From assembly GCF_001663815.1 (NCBI RefSeq), contig NZ_CP016027.1, forward strand, positions 1,054,001 through 1,118,000: 64,000 bases of DNA, in the 5' to 3' direction. Below are positions 53,415-62,817 of this stretch, one piece after another. Position numbers and translations under genes: made by a program. The notes below the pieces were generated by a model, which was not told where the DNA came from, searched no databases, and saw nothing but the letters and a program-made list of their open reading frames with translations. The DNA is from Halothiobacillus diazotrophicus (GTDB lineage Bacteria > Pseudomonadota > Gammaproteobacteria > Halothiobacillales > Halothiobacillaceae). How positions within the stretch are numbered: the first letter of the stretch is position 1; every line of letters begins with the position of its first letter.

Positions 53415-55262
53415 ATGAGCCCAAGACCCATGTCGACGACCGTGACGCCCAAACAAATCTTGCAGGACGTGTTCGGCTATCCGGATTTTCGGGGCGATCA
53501 GGCGCGCGTGGTCGACCATGTCACCGGTGGCGGGGATGCGCTGGTGTTGATGCCGACCGGCGCCGGCAAATCCCTGTGCTATCAGATCCCCGCCCTGTGT
53601 CGACGCGGTGTCGGTATCGTCATTTCGCCCCTGATCGCGCTGATGCAGGATCAGGTGGCGGCGCTGCAACAGCTGGGCGTTGCCGTCGCCTTCCTGAACT
53701 CCAGCCTCGACGCCGAAGCGGCACGTGCGGTGATGCGCCAGTTGCAGCAGGGCGACCTGAAGCTCCTCTATGTCGCGCCCGAGCGGCTGATGACCGACGG
53801 CTTCCTCAATTTCCTGGATCGCCTGCAGGCCGATCAGGGGCTCGGCCTGTTCGCCATCGACGAGGCGCATTGCGTCTCGCAATGGGGCCACGACTTCCGT
53901 CCCGAATACCGGGCCCTGAAGGTACTGCACGAGCGATTCCCCGACGTGCCGCGCATGGCGCTCACGGCCACGGCGGATGCGCCGACGCGACGCGAAATCG
54001 TCGAGCAGCTGGGCCTCGAGCAGGCCCAGCAGTTCGTTTCCAGCTTCGATCGACCCAACCTCCATTTCCGTGTGACGCAAAAAACGAATGCGCGCGAACA
54101 GTTGCTGAATTTTCTCAACGCGGAACATCCGAACGACGCGGGCATCGTGTATTGCCTGTCCCGCAAGAAGGTCGAGGAGACGGCGGCCTGGCTCAAGGCA
54201 CAAGGCTGGGACGCCCTGCCTTATCACGCCGGTCTGGATGCCGCCACGCGTCATGAGAACCAGCAACGCTTTCTCCGCGAGGAAGGAATCGTCATGGTCG
54301 CCACCGTCGCGTTCGGCATGGGAATCGACAAGCCCAACGTGCGCTTTGTCGCCCACCTCGATCTGCCCAAGAGTCTCGAAGGTTATTACCAGGAGATCGG
54401 CCGTGCGGGCAGGGACGGGCTACCGGCGAATGCCTGGATGACCTACGGTCTCGGCGACGTCGTGTCGATGCGCCGGATGCTGCTGTCCGGCGATGCCCCG
54501 GAAGAACGCAAGATCGTGGAGTTGCAGAAACTCGATGCCCTGCTGGGCTACTGCGAATCGACCGTGTGCCGCCATCAGACCGTGCTGCGTTATTTCGGCG
54601 AAGCGCATCCCGGCGACTGCGGCCAGTGCGACAACTGTCTGACGCCCGTGGATACCTGGGATGCGACCCAGCCGGCGCAGATGGCGCTGTCCTGCGTCTA
54701 TCGCACGGGGCAACGCTTCGGCGTGGCCCATCTGATCGACGTGCTGCTGGGCAAGGAAACCCCCAAGGTCGCGCAACTCGGCCACACCCAACTGAGTACC
54801 TTCGGCATCGGCAAAGCCCTGGATCGGGCGCAATGGCGCAGCGTGTATCGCCAGCTTACCGCATCCGGCCTGCTGAACGTCGACATGGCGGCATTCGGCG
54901 GACTGAAATTGACCGAATTGGCGAAGCCGGTACTGCGGGGCGAACAATCGGTATGGCTGAGGCGCGACCCCGAGCCGGTCAAACGCAAGACCAGCACCGC
55001 CGAGCGGGCATCCCGCCTGCGCGAGGAATTCGCCGAGGTCAACGACGATCCCTTGTGGTTGGCGCTCAAGGCCAAGCGGCTTGAACTCGCCCGCGAACAA
55101 GGCGTGCCGCCCTACGTGATTTTCCACGACAGCACCCTGCTGGCGCTCTTCAGGCAGCGACCGGATTCCCTGGACGCGTTCAGCCAGATCAGCGGCGTCG
55201 GACAGGCAAAGCGCGACAAGTACGCGGCCCATTTCCTGGCCGTGCTGGATGCACATCGGTGA
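53415..55262 (+). CDS. recQ: ATP-dependent DNA helicase RecQ
   Basis: RecQ is a 3'-5' helicase of recombination and repair. The 615-residue protein has the motif [35 protein letters not shown] (Q-motif and Walker A), DEAH in [21 protein letters not shown], and helicase motif VI in [12 protein letters not shown]. The zinc-binding Cys set is CRHQTV...CGQCDNC. A winged-helix region follows, and a C-terminal HRDC domain (about 535-610). ATG 53415 is used; another ATG at 53430 would give a 610-residue protein. Confidence 0.96.
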   Translation: MSPRPMSTTVTPKQILQDVFGYPDFRGDQARVVDHVTGGGDALVLMPTGAGKSLCYQIPALCRRGVGIVISPLIALMQDQVAALQQLGVAVAFLNSSLDAEAARAVMRQLQQGDLKLLYVAPERLMTDGFLNFLDRLQADQGLGLFAIDEAHCVSQWGHDFRPEYRALKVLHERFPDVPRMALTATADAPTRREIVEQLGLEQAQQFVSSFDRPNLHFRVTQKTNAREQLLNFLNAEHPNDAGIVYCLSRKKVEETAAWLKAQGWDALPYHAGLDAATRHENQQRFLREEGIVMVATVAFGMGIDKPNVRFVAHLDLPKSLEGYYQEIGRAGRDGLPANAWMTYGLGDVVSMRRMLLSGDAPEERKIVELQKLDALLGYCESTVCRHQTVLRYFGEAHPGDCGQCDNCLTPVDTWDATQPAQMALSCVYRTGQRFGVAHLIDVLLGKETPKVAQLGHTQLSTFGIGKALDRAQWRSVYRQLTASGLLNVDMAAFGGLKLTELAKPVLRGEQSVWLRRDPEPVKRKTSTAERASRLREEFAEVNDDPLWLALKAKRLELAREQGVPPYVIFHDSTLLALFRQRPDSLDAFSQISGVGQAKRDKYAAHFLAVLDAHR

Positions 55263-55314
55263 TCACGAACGCCGGGCAATACCTGCCGGCCATGACGAGG
55301 GCAGACGGTCTGCG

Positions 55315-56007
55315 TCAGGCGGAAGCCCCACCACCTTCCGTCGTCCGTAAACACCAGAGGGGCTGACCGCTCGCCCGATACTTGCGCTCGAACAGGGTCA
55401 GCGGCGGCTCGGATTCCGGAACCGGGACGATTTCGGCCGGCCGACCATGGAATTCGAGTGCCAGCGCCAGCTCTTCCAAATAGATGCGCCAGTTGCTGCG
55501 GCTTTCGAAATGCCCGCCGAGCGCCACCAGATCGGGAAACACGGGATGCGCGTGAAACCGCCGCTTGAGGTGTTTGGGCTTCGGTTCGGGATTCGGGTAC
55601 AGCAGGTAATGCCGCTCGGGACGCCAACCGGCCGCGCGGGCCAGCCGCCAGAAATCCACGAGATCGGCCCGCAGGAGCAGGCAGTTTTCCGGGCTGCCCC
55701 CCCGCTGCCGAGAGAGTCGATCGGCCGAACGATCGATACCGATCACCGAATGCGTCGGGTGGCGCGCCGCCAGCAACCGCGTGCTGTCCCCGGTGCCGCA
55801 ACCCGAGTCGAGAATCAGCGGCTGCGGTCGACCGGCCAGCCAAGCTTCGGCCGCGGCAAAGGCCTGCCGGTTGTAGTCGGCGATGGGACGCGCCCATCGA
55901 TGACGCGCATGCTTGGCCACCTCGGCAAACAGGTCCTCGTGCGGACCGGTCTGCCGGGAAACGACCTGACGGGAATTGCCGGGCACGGCAGTATGCATGC
56001 GTTCCAT
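55315..56007 (-). CDS. trmB: tRNA (guanine-46-N7)-methyltransferase-like protein
   Basis: TrmB methylates G46 of tRNAs. The 230-residue protein has the SAM-binding motif LILDSGCGTGDSTRLLA and the family's YLLYPNPEPKPKHLKRRFHAHPVF in place of the PDPWxKxRHxKRR loop. A C-terminal SNWRIYLEELALALEF segment follows. The PNPEPK form marks a variant group within the TrmB family, so the exact target is slightly less sure. It lies 6 bases downstream of the AI-2E permease gene in the same direction. Confidence 0.82.
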   Translation of the reverse strand: MERMHTAVPGNSRQVVSRQTGPHEDLFAEVAKHARHRWARPIADYNRQAFAAAEAWLAGRPQPLILDSGCGTGDSTRLLAARHPTHSVIGIDRSADRLSRQRGGSPENCLLLRADLVDFWRLARAAGWRPERHYLLYPNPEPKPKHLKRRFHAHPVFPDLVALGGHFESRSNWRIYLEELALALEFHGRPAEIVPVPESEPPLTLFERKYRASGQPLWCLRTTEGGGASA

Positions 56008-56013
56008 GGCCGA

Positions 56014-57102
56014 TCAGGGGGAGGATGCGGGCGGCTCGGAATTCGGCAACCGGACCGCCGGTTGCCGCACCTGATCGCTGAGCAGAATGCCGGCCCAGCG
56101 CGTCTTGGGATTCGAGTCGAGCGCCAATTTGGCGATCATCGTCAGCGGCACGGCCAACAGCATCCCAACCGGGCCGAATACCCAACCCCACACCAGCAGC
56201 GAGATCAGGACAACGACGGGCGAGAGACCCAACGAGCGCCCAAGCAGACGTGGCTCCATGATGCTCCCGATGGAGACGTTCACCACGAGGTACAGTCCGA
56301 TCACCATCAGGATATGCAAAATATCCGTGCTCACGATGGCCACCAGAAGCGCCGGAATGGCGGCGATGAACGAACCGATGGTCGGGATGAAATTCAGCAG
56401 ACCGGCGACGATGCCCCACAGAATCGCGAAATCGATACCCATCAGGCTCAGTCCAATCCCCACCAGTAGGCCGGTGAGTGTGCTGGCACCGGTCTTGATC
56501 AACAGGTAGCGGTAGACCGAGCGCAGAAATCGTCGACTGCGCACCCGAGCACGCCGACGATTGGGAAACGCCGCCGTGAGCTTGTCCGATAGGGTCTGTT
56601 CCTCAAGGAGCAGGAACATGAATGCCAGCAGCACCAGCAAGGTCGTGGCGGTAAACTGCCCCAGGCCGGCGGCAATGGTCGTGGCCAGGTTGGTAACGGC
56701 ACTGGCCTCCGGCAGGGGGATGTGCTGGGGAATCAGTTCCGTCGGCACGCCCCGGGCCGTCAGCATGGTCTGGATACTCTCCCACCAGCCGCTGAGCTTG
56801 GCCTGATACTGAGGCGCCTGGACGGCAAGACTTTCTGCCGCCCCCTGCAAGGCGAGGAACAGGAGGAAGAAAGCCACGCCGACCAGGACGAACAACAGCA
56901 GGATCGAAATGACACTCGGCACCCCGCGTTTCTGCATCGCAGTCATCAGCGGCGCACTGATAATAGCCAGGAATGCAGCCAGCAGGAACGGCGTGACAAT
57001 GTGACTAACCGTCCTCAAACCGGCGAGCACAATGAAGGCCGCTGCCGTGCCGATAAGCCAATACAGCACATTCGGCTGCGGATTGCTGGGCTCGCTGTTC
57101 AC
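56014..57102 (-). CDS. AI-2E family (PerM-like) membrane protein
   Basis: The 362-residue protein has seven to eight membrane spans in the AI-2E transporter pattern: two early spans, a large extracytoplasmic loop (about 80-145) and a C-terminal set of spans with LLNFIPTIGSFIAAIPALLVA and VEPRLLG-like MEPRLLGRSLGLSPVVVL. Members export various compounds or act as Na+/H+ antiporters; the substrate here is unknown. The start is GTG 57102, as the longer frame runs back into prlC. It is 32 bases after prlC and probably cotranscribed with it. Confidence 0.87.
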   Translation of the reverse strand: MNSEPSNPQPNVLYWLIGTAAAFIVLAGLRTVSHIVTPFLLAAFLAIISAPLMTAMQKRGVPSVISILLLFVLVGVAFFLLFLALQGAAESLAVQAPQYQAKLSGWWESIQTMLTARGVPTELIPQHIPLPEASAVTNLATTIAAGLGQFTATTLLVLLAFMFLLLEEQTLSDKLTAAFPNRRRARVRSRRFLRSVYRYLLIKTGASTLTGLLVGIGLSLMGIDFAILWGIVAGLLNFIPTIGSFIAAIPALLVAIVSTDILHILMVIGLYLVVNVSIGSIMEPRLLGRSLGLSPVVVLISLLVWGWVFGPVGMLLAVPLTMIAKLALDSNPKTRWAGILLSDQVRQPAVRLPNSEPPASSP

Positions 57103-57134
57103 TGTCGTGGGTCCAATCTGGAAGGGCCTGGGCT

Positions 57135-59198
57135 TCAGCCCATTGCGCGAATGCCATGCTGGCGCAGCAATGGCTCGATGCTCGGCTCGCGGCCCCGGAA
57201 TGCCTTGAACAGCACCATCGGTTCCTCGCTGCCGCCGCGTTCGAGGATATGCACCAGGAAATCGGTGCCCGTCTGCTCGTTGAACACCCCCTCCTCCTCG
57301 AAGCGCGCATAGGCGTCGGCCGACAGCACTTCCGCCCACTTGTAGCTGTAGTAGCCGGCCGCATAGCCGCCCGCGAAGATGTGCGAGAAACCATGCTGGA
57401 AGCGGTTGTACTCGGGCGGGTGCAGCACCGCTACGCGCTGGCGTACGCGGTCGAGGGTTTCCTGGATGCGTGCCCCGGTCTCGGGATCGTAGTCCTGGTG
57501 CAGGATCAGATCGAACAGGGAGAACTCCAGCTGACGGACGATCTGCATGCCCGACTGGAACTGCCGCGCCGCCTGCATGTTCTCGAACAATGGCTCGGGC
57601 AACGGCGCCCCGGTTTCATGGTGCCGGGCGAACAGATCCAGCGCTTCGCGTTCCCAGCACCAGTTCTCCAGGAACTGGCTCGGCAGCTCGACGGCATCCC
57701 AGGCCACGCCATTGATGCCGGACACGCCGATGGTCTCGACCTTGGTCAGCATGTGATGCAGACCGTGGCCGAACTCGTGGAACAGGGTGGTGACCTCGTC
57801 GTGCGTCAACAAAGGCGGCGTGCCGCCCACCGGCGGTGTGAAGTTGCAGGTCAGGAAGGCGACCGGCGTCTGCAGGCTGCCGTCGGCACGACGACGACGC
57901 GTCACGCAATCGGCCATCCAGGCACCGCCGCGCTTGTGCTGACGGGCATAGAGATCGAGGTAGAACTGGCCGCGCAGTTCGCCGTCCCGGTCGTGGATAT
58001 CGTAGAACCGGACGTCCGGATGCCAGGTGCTGACCCCGGCATGCTCGGTCACGCGAATGCCGAACAACCGGTTCACCACCTCGAACAGCCCGGCCACCAC
58101 GCGATCCGCCGGGAAATAGGGCTTGAGCTGCTCCTGACTGATATCGAAATGCGCCTTGCGCAGCTTTTCGCCATAGAACGACAAATCCCAGGGCTTCAGT
58201 TGCCCGGCATGGCCAAATACGGGGCCGCCATGCTTGCGGGCAAAATCCGTCAGTTCGGCCAGTTCCTCCCGCGCGCGCGGCAGCGCCTGATCGGCGAGGG
58301 TGTTCAGGAAGTCCAGCACCTGAGCCGGGCTGTCGGCCATCTTGGTGGCCAGGGATCGCTCCGCGTAATTCGCAAAGCCCAGCAACTGCGCCAATTCGTG
58401 GCGGATGGCGAGGATGCGATCCATCAGCGGGCCGTTGTCCCACTGCCCGGCATGCGGCCCCACCTCGGAAGCACGGGTGACAAAGGCGTGGTAGACGGTC
58501 TCGCGCAGGTCACGGTCCTCGGCATAAGTCATCACGGCGATGAAGCTCGGGAAGTCCAGCGTGATGCGCCAGCCGGCCTCATCGGCCCGTTCGGCGCCCT
58601 GACGGAACATGGCCATGGCCGAATCGGGCACGCCGGCCAGCCGCGCTTCGTCGGTGATCGTCAGCGACCAGGCATTGGTCGCGTCGAGCACGTTGTTGGC
58701 GAATTGGGTCGTCAGTTTCGAGAGCTCGCTCTTGAGCGCCTTGTAGCGCGCCTTGTCCGCCTCCGGGAGGTCGACGCCGGACAACCGGAAGTCGCGCAGG
58801 GTGTTCTCGATCACCTTCTGCCGCTCGCCGGAGAGCGTCGCAAACTCCTCACTCTGGCGAATGGCCTCGTACGCGCGGAACAGCGCCGCGTTCTGGCCCA
58901 GCTCGGTGTGGTAGTCCGACAGCTTGGACTGGCAGGCTTCGTACACCGTGCGCAGTTCCGGCGTGTTCACCACCGCGTTGAGTTGGCTCACGGGCGACCA
59001 GGCGCGATCGAGTCGATCGGCCATCGCATCCATGGGCTCGACGAAATTGGCCCAGGTGAAGGGCGCGCCCTGTGACAGACGTTCGGCAATGGCGGCGCGG
59101 TTCTCGGCCAGAATTTTGTCGATGGCCGGCTCGATATGCCCGGGTTGGATTTGATCGAAGGCGGGAAGATCGGTGGTGTTCAGCAAGGGATTGTTCAT
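57135..59198 (-). CDS. prlC: Oligopeptidase A
   Basis: PrlC is a cytoplasmic M3-family zinc metallopeptidase that clears signal peptides and other oligopeptides. The 687-residue protein starts MNNPLLNTTDLPAFDQIQPGHIEPAID, typical of OpdA. It has the metal site HEFGHGLHH in TTLFHEFGHGLHHMLTKV, with the third ligand Glu in the next helix. ATG 59198 is preferred; the extended frame crosses a 16-bp tandem repeat. Confidence 0.95.
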   Translation of the reverse strand: MNNPLLNTTDLPAFDQIQPGHIEPAIDKILAENRAAIAERLSQGAPFTWANFVEPMDAMADRLDRAWSPVSQLNAVVNTPELRTVYEACQSKLSDYHTELGQNAALFRAYEAIRQSEEFATLSGERQKVIENTLRDFRLSGVDLPEADKARYKALKSELSKLTTQFANNVLDATNAWSLTITDEARLAGVPDSAMAMFRQGAERADEAGWRITLDFPSFIAVMTYAEDRDLRETVYHAFVTRASEVGPHAGQWDNGPLMDRILAIRHELAQLLGFANYAERSLATKMADSPAQVLDFLNTLADQALPRAREELAELTDFARKHGGPVFGHAGQLKPWDLSFYGEKLRKAHFDISQEQLKPYFPADRVVAGLFEVVNRLFGIRVTEHAGVSTWHPDVRFYDIHDRDGELRGQFYLDLYARQHKRGGAWMADCVTRRRRADGSLQTPVAFLTCNFTPPVGGTPPLLTHDEVTTLFHEFGHGLHHMLTKVETIGVSGINGVAWDAVELPSQFLENWCWEREALDLFARHHETGAPLPEPLFENMQAARQFQSGMQIVRQLEFSLFDLILHQDYDPETGARIQETLDRVRQRVAVLHPPEYNRFQHGFSHIFAGGYAAGYYSYKWAEVLSADAYARFEEEGVFNEQTGTDFLVHILERGGSEEPMVLFKAFRGREPSIEPLLRQHGIRAMG

Positions 59199-59205
59199 GG
59201 TCTGA

Positions 59206-59253
59206 ATTCTGTGTGGTCTCGATTCTGTGTGGTGTTGATTCTGAGTGGTCTCG
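59206..59253 (-). repeat. Three 16-bp tandem repeats in the prlC leader
   Basis: Three copies of ATTCTGTGTGGTCTCG (plus-strand reading) lie at 59206, 59222 and 59238. The second has GTTG in place of CTCG and the third has one base change. They sit directly upstream of the prlC start and may affect its expression. Confidence 0.85.
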
Positions 59254-59428
59254 ATCTGTTTGGTTGGTGGATCACGCGCGGGTCGAAGCATTATCCGGCT
59301 CATCCCCGGCAAGGGCGGGCCAAAAAGCCAGAAAACAGCCTGGCAAATGCGTTGAGCCTAGCATCATTTGCCCGATACGAGACCGTATTTGCCCCCTGTG
59401 TACTCGACAGCCCCCTCGGCGCCTCCCG

Positions 59429-60334
59429 TCACGCCGGGATTTCGGGGGGTGCCGCCGTCTCGAGCAACCAACGACGGAAGGCCGCGACCTTGGGCAGCGT
59501 CAGGCGATTGGCCGGCGTCACCAGATAATAAGCCGAAGGGGTTTCGATATGCTGATTCAACAGGTGCACGAGCCGACCGGATTTCAGATCGTCCTCGACC
59601 AGACTGCGCCACGCGAGCGCCACACCCAGACCCGCCACCGCCGCCTGGATGGTGAGGTTGCTCTCGCCAAAGTGCTTCACGCGCAAAGGCGTATCGAGCG
59701 CGACGCCTTGGGCCGTCAGCCAACTCCGCCAATCCGGAAAAAGATGATGCGCGGTATGCCATTCGTCGTTCAGCAGCGGCTTGCGGGCAATATCCCCGAT
59801 GGAACGGATGTCCGCCGCCACGGCCGGCGACGCCACGGGTATGAATGTTTCGGGGATCAGCAGATCCACCTGAAGCCCCGGATACTGCCCATCGCCGAAG
59901 CGGACCGCACAGTCCACATCCTCCAGATCGAAATCCACCATGCGCCGGGTGGCGGACAGACGCAACTCGATCTCGGGATGACGGTTCTGAAAATCCTCCA
60001 GGCGCGCCATCAGCCAACGGGCGGCAAACGCGGGCGGGCTCGACACCACCAACGGCCCGTTTTCCCGATCCGAGCCAAGGCGGGCGGCGGCCTGCTCCAA
60101 CCGGTCGAAGGCATCGGACAGGAGCGGCAATGCCGCCTCGGCCGACTCGGTCAGGGTGATCTGCCGACCCCGTCGAAACAGCGGCTGCCCGAACAGCTCC
60201 TCCAGCTGACGGATCTGCTGACTCACCGCCGCCGGCGTCACATGGAGCTCCTCGGCCGCCCGCGCCATGGAACGATGGCGGGCGACGGCCTCGAAGGCAC
60301 GCAGGGCGGTGAGGGGCGGAAGCTTTCTGGACAT
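59429..60334 (-). CDS. LysR-family regulator (GcvA-like)
   Basis: The 301-residue protein has an N-terminal winged helix-turn-helix: LPPLTALRAFEAVARHRSMARAAEELHVTPAAVSQQIRQLEELFGQPLFRR. The LPPLxALRAFEAxARH start is typical of the GcvA subgroup. An effector-binding domain follows. It is divergent from the EamA transporter gene at 60437, 102 bases away, so control of that gene is likely. Confidence 0.92.
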   Translation of the reverse strand: MSRKLPPLTALRAFEAVARHRSMARAAEELHVTPAAVSQQIRQLEELFGQPLFRRGRQITLTESAEAALPLLSDAFDRLEQAAARLGSDRENGPLVVSSPPAFAARWLMARLEDFQNRHPEIELRLSATRRMVDFDLEDVDCAVRFGDGQYPGLQVDLLIPETFIPVASPAVAADIRSIGDIARKPLLNDEWHTAHHLFPDWRSWLTAQGVALDTPLRVKHFGESNLTIQAAVAGLGVALAWRSLVEDDLKSGRLVHLLNQHIETPSAYYLVTPANRLTLPKVAAFRRWLLETAAPPEIPA

Positions 60335-60436
60335 TAGAAATTCTTAACCAATCCGCAACGAAGTATCGTTTGTAACAGTTTCAGGCACTGGGTAGAGTGG
60401 CTACCAATTTAGCAAAACTAAGCCCATAGGTGCACC

Positions 60437-61327
60437 ATGCCTGTCAATCTCGTCCTGCTTCTGCTCACGACCTCGGTGTTCTTCTGGGGCGTGAACTTCG
60501 CCCTCGCCGGCCCCGTACTGGCCGACCTGCCGCCGCTGTGGGCGGCGGCCCTGCGCTTCATCCTCGCGGCAGCCATCATGCTGGCGATCGCCGCCTACCG
60601 GGGCGATCAACTGCTCAAGCTGCTGCGCCAGCACGCACCGGTCCACCTGCTGCTCGGCGTCCTCGGTATCGTCGGCTTCAATTGGTTCTTCTTCCACGCC
60701 ATGCAGCAGACCTCGGGGGACAACGGTGCCTTGATCATGGCCACCAACCCTCTGCTCACCACCCTGCTGGCCGCGCTGTTGCTGCGGGAACGTGCCTCGG
60801 TGCGTCAGCTCATCGCCATTCCCATTGCCTTGCTTGGCGTATCCGTCGTGATCACGGCAGGCGATCTGAGTCGGTTGGCACAACTGGATCTGAACCGGGG
60901 GGACGTACTGATGCTGTTCGCCAACCTCAACTGGGCGCTGTTCAACGTGGCCACCAAGCGCTTCATGCCCAAGGAAGCACCCATGGGCAACACGGCCTGG
61001 ATGATGGTGATGGGGGCCCTGATCCTCACGGTCATGGCGCTGGCGAGCGGGGAGACCTTCACCCTGCCGGGCGCCCACGCCGGGTTTGCCCTGATCGTGA
61101 TGACGCTCGGCGGCACCATACTGGCCTACCTGTTCTGGGGGATGGGCGTACGCAATCTCGGTGCCGGTCGCGCCGCATTGTTCCTGAATCTCGTACCGGT
61201 CTTCGCGATGCTGGTCAGTGGTGCCATGGGCATCGCACCCACCGTGGCGCAGATCACCGGCGGATTGATCGTCCTGGCGGGCGTCACCTTCGCCATGATG
61301 CCCATGCGGACCAGAGTTGCGGCCTGA
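60437..61327 (+). CDS. EamA/DMT-family transporter
   Basis: The 296-residue inner-membrane protein has ten spans in two EamA halves. The first contains FFWGVNFALAGPVLADLPPLWAAALRFILAA and the second contains LFANLNWALFNVATKRF. Members export amino acids or metabolites; the substrate is unknown. The divergent LysR gene suggests a ligand-controlled exporter. Confidence 0.9.
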   Translation: MPVNLVLLLLTTSVFFWGVNFALAGPVLADLPPLWAAALRFILAAAIMLAIAAYRGDQLLKLLRQHAPVHLLLGVLGIVGFNWFFFHAMQQTSGDNGALIMATNPLLTTLLAALLLRERASVRQLIAIPIALLGVSVVITAGDLSRLAQLDLNRGDVLMLFANLNWALFNVATKRFMPKEAPMGNTAWMMVMGALILTVMALASGETFTLPGAHAGFALIVMTLGGTILAYLFWGMGVRNLGAGRAALFLNLVPVFAMLVSGAMGIAPTVAQITGGLIVLAGVTFAMMPMRTRVAA

Positions 61328-61521
61328 CTGCACGCCCAATGAATCGCTGAGTGTTGGGCTGCACTGCGTTTAGCCCAACCGACAAGGCGCCTCGCTCGGG
61401 AAACAGGGCCGCTTCTCGGTACTCCGTAGGTTCGGGTAAGCGCGCCCCCCAACAATCCCGACAAGACGTTTCAACAGGCGACCGAGCCTGCCCTACAGGA
61501 CAACGCGACGAACGGCACCAC

Positions 61522-62232
61522 TCACCCCGCACGCTTTCGGGCGATGGCGTCCCAATCGAGGTTGTTGCAGGCATGGCACGGCTCCTTGAGGACGCGCAGC
61601 CGCACCAGCAGGGAGTGGAGCTTGCAGCCCAGGCAGAAGCCCATCACCGCCTCCATCCAGATCATCGCGAGGCACACCCAGACCAGCGCTACGGGGATCT
61701 GGTAGGGAATGTAATTCACCGTGGTTGGCAGGATGTCGTGGGCGAACACCGTATTGATCCCTTGCGCGAACACGCTGGGGTTGAAGAACACCAGGCAGAA
61801 CGTGGCGAGAAACAGGCCCAGCCCCCAGGCAAAACGCTTCGGCCCCAGGGGCTTCCACTCCGACGGCCGGTTCCGTGCCAGAAATGCCGAGAGCTGGATC
61901 GTCGGCGAAAACCGCGACGTCCAGACGGTCATTCCGGCCAGCAGATCGAATACGGCATAGATCAGCACCCAGGTCTGTGGGGTGTACTCGATGATGCGCC
62001 GCTCCATGTGCCCCGAGTAGATGATGTGGTAATCGGCCGACAGATCGAAAGTCTGCTTCACCGTGGCCGGATCCACGATCCACGGCGAGGTATAGAACAC
62101 ATAGAACAGCGTCAGCACCATGAACAGCGGGATGAACAGCAGGAGGCCGGCGCGGATGCGCACGGCGTTCTCGTTGATGAACAGATCGGGTTCGGTGGGG
62201 TCCCGAAACCAGGTGGTCTTGAATCTATGCAC
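61522..62232 (-). CDS. DUF4395-family membrane protein
   Basis: The 236-residue protein starts VHRFKTTWFRDPTEPDLFINENAVRIRAG and has about four membrane spans. The family features are the INENAVRIRAG start, RFSPTIQLSAFLARN with PKRFAWGLGLFLA, and a C-terminal EAVMGFCLGCKLHSLL motif with paired Cys. A further CHAC follows near the end. DUF4395 proteins have no assigned function; the Cys pairs suggest redox or sulfur chemistry at the membrane. The start is GTG 62232, with GAGGT 8 nt upstream; the longer frame has no support. Confidence 0.75.
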   Translation of the reverse strand: MHRFKTTWFRDPTEPDLFINENAVRIRAGLLLFIPLFMVLTLFYVFYTSPWIVDPATVKQTFDLSADYHIIYSGHMERRIIEYTPQTWVLIYAVFDLLAGMTVWTSRFSPTIQLSAFLARNRPSEWKPLGPKRFAWGLGLFLATFCLVFFNPSVFAQGINTVFAHDILPTTVNYIPYQIPVALVWVCLAMIWMEAVMGFCLGCKLHSLLVRLRVLKEPCHACNNLDWDAIARKRAG

Positions 62233-62817
62233 GGTGAACCTCGGTCGACGTGTGCCTGACGCAAAATCGCGCGGGCGGTACGTACAGGAAGACGCCAAGG
62301 CGGCCGAAGGGTTCCGTGCGGGCGGATAACCCGCCTGATCTATAGCGCCAAAACACGACAAAGCCGGTCTGAATGCAAGGCCGGACACTCAAACCAACAG
62401 CAAATGGTCCAACTTTCCAGACAAAACGATGGACAAGCAGACACCGATTCGCCCCTTTTTTTGTTCATCACGGAAAACGGCAAAACTGACCACAAAGGCC
62501 AATTTTCCTCCATCTACATGACTTTAGCCAGATGAAATCCTGACCAAAAGGAAGAAATATACGCTCCGCCAGGGTGCGGATGCATGAACGGGTTGCGTGG
62601 ATTCGGTGCAGGAATCAGGGATGCCCGGTTAGAGGAACGAATCGATAATCCCCAAACCCATTTTTTTATTTCCCCACTATTTAGCAGACAAACCCAATTC
62701 TGACGCCATCGTCCGTATCGTATCGGCCTGAGTTGCCCAATGCTGCACCTGAAATGGCACAGTCCATGCCTGACCATCTGGACAGATTCACAACAACCGG
62801 TCAGGAAAAACAAGATC
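62233..62817. other. Divergent intergenic region with a sigma-54-like promoter
   Basis: These 585 bases separate the DUF4395 gene from the ethanolamine permease gene. The only clear signal is the sigma-54-like site at 62755-62770. T-rich runs occur at about 62450-62470 and 62660. No coding frame is convincing. Confidence 0.55.
62755..62770 (+). promoter_or_regulatory. Sigma-54-like promoter of the ethanolamine permease gene
   Basis: TGGCACAGTCCATGCC has the full TGGCAC -24 element and a TGC -12 element with the correct GG-10-GC spacing. The predicted start is about 62781, with a leader of about 37 nt before ATG 62818. Confidence 0.65.
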
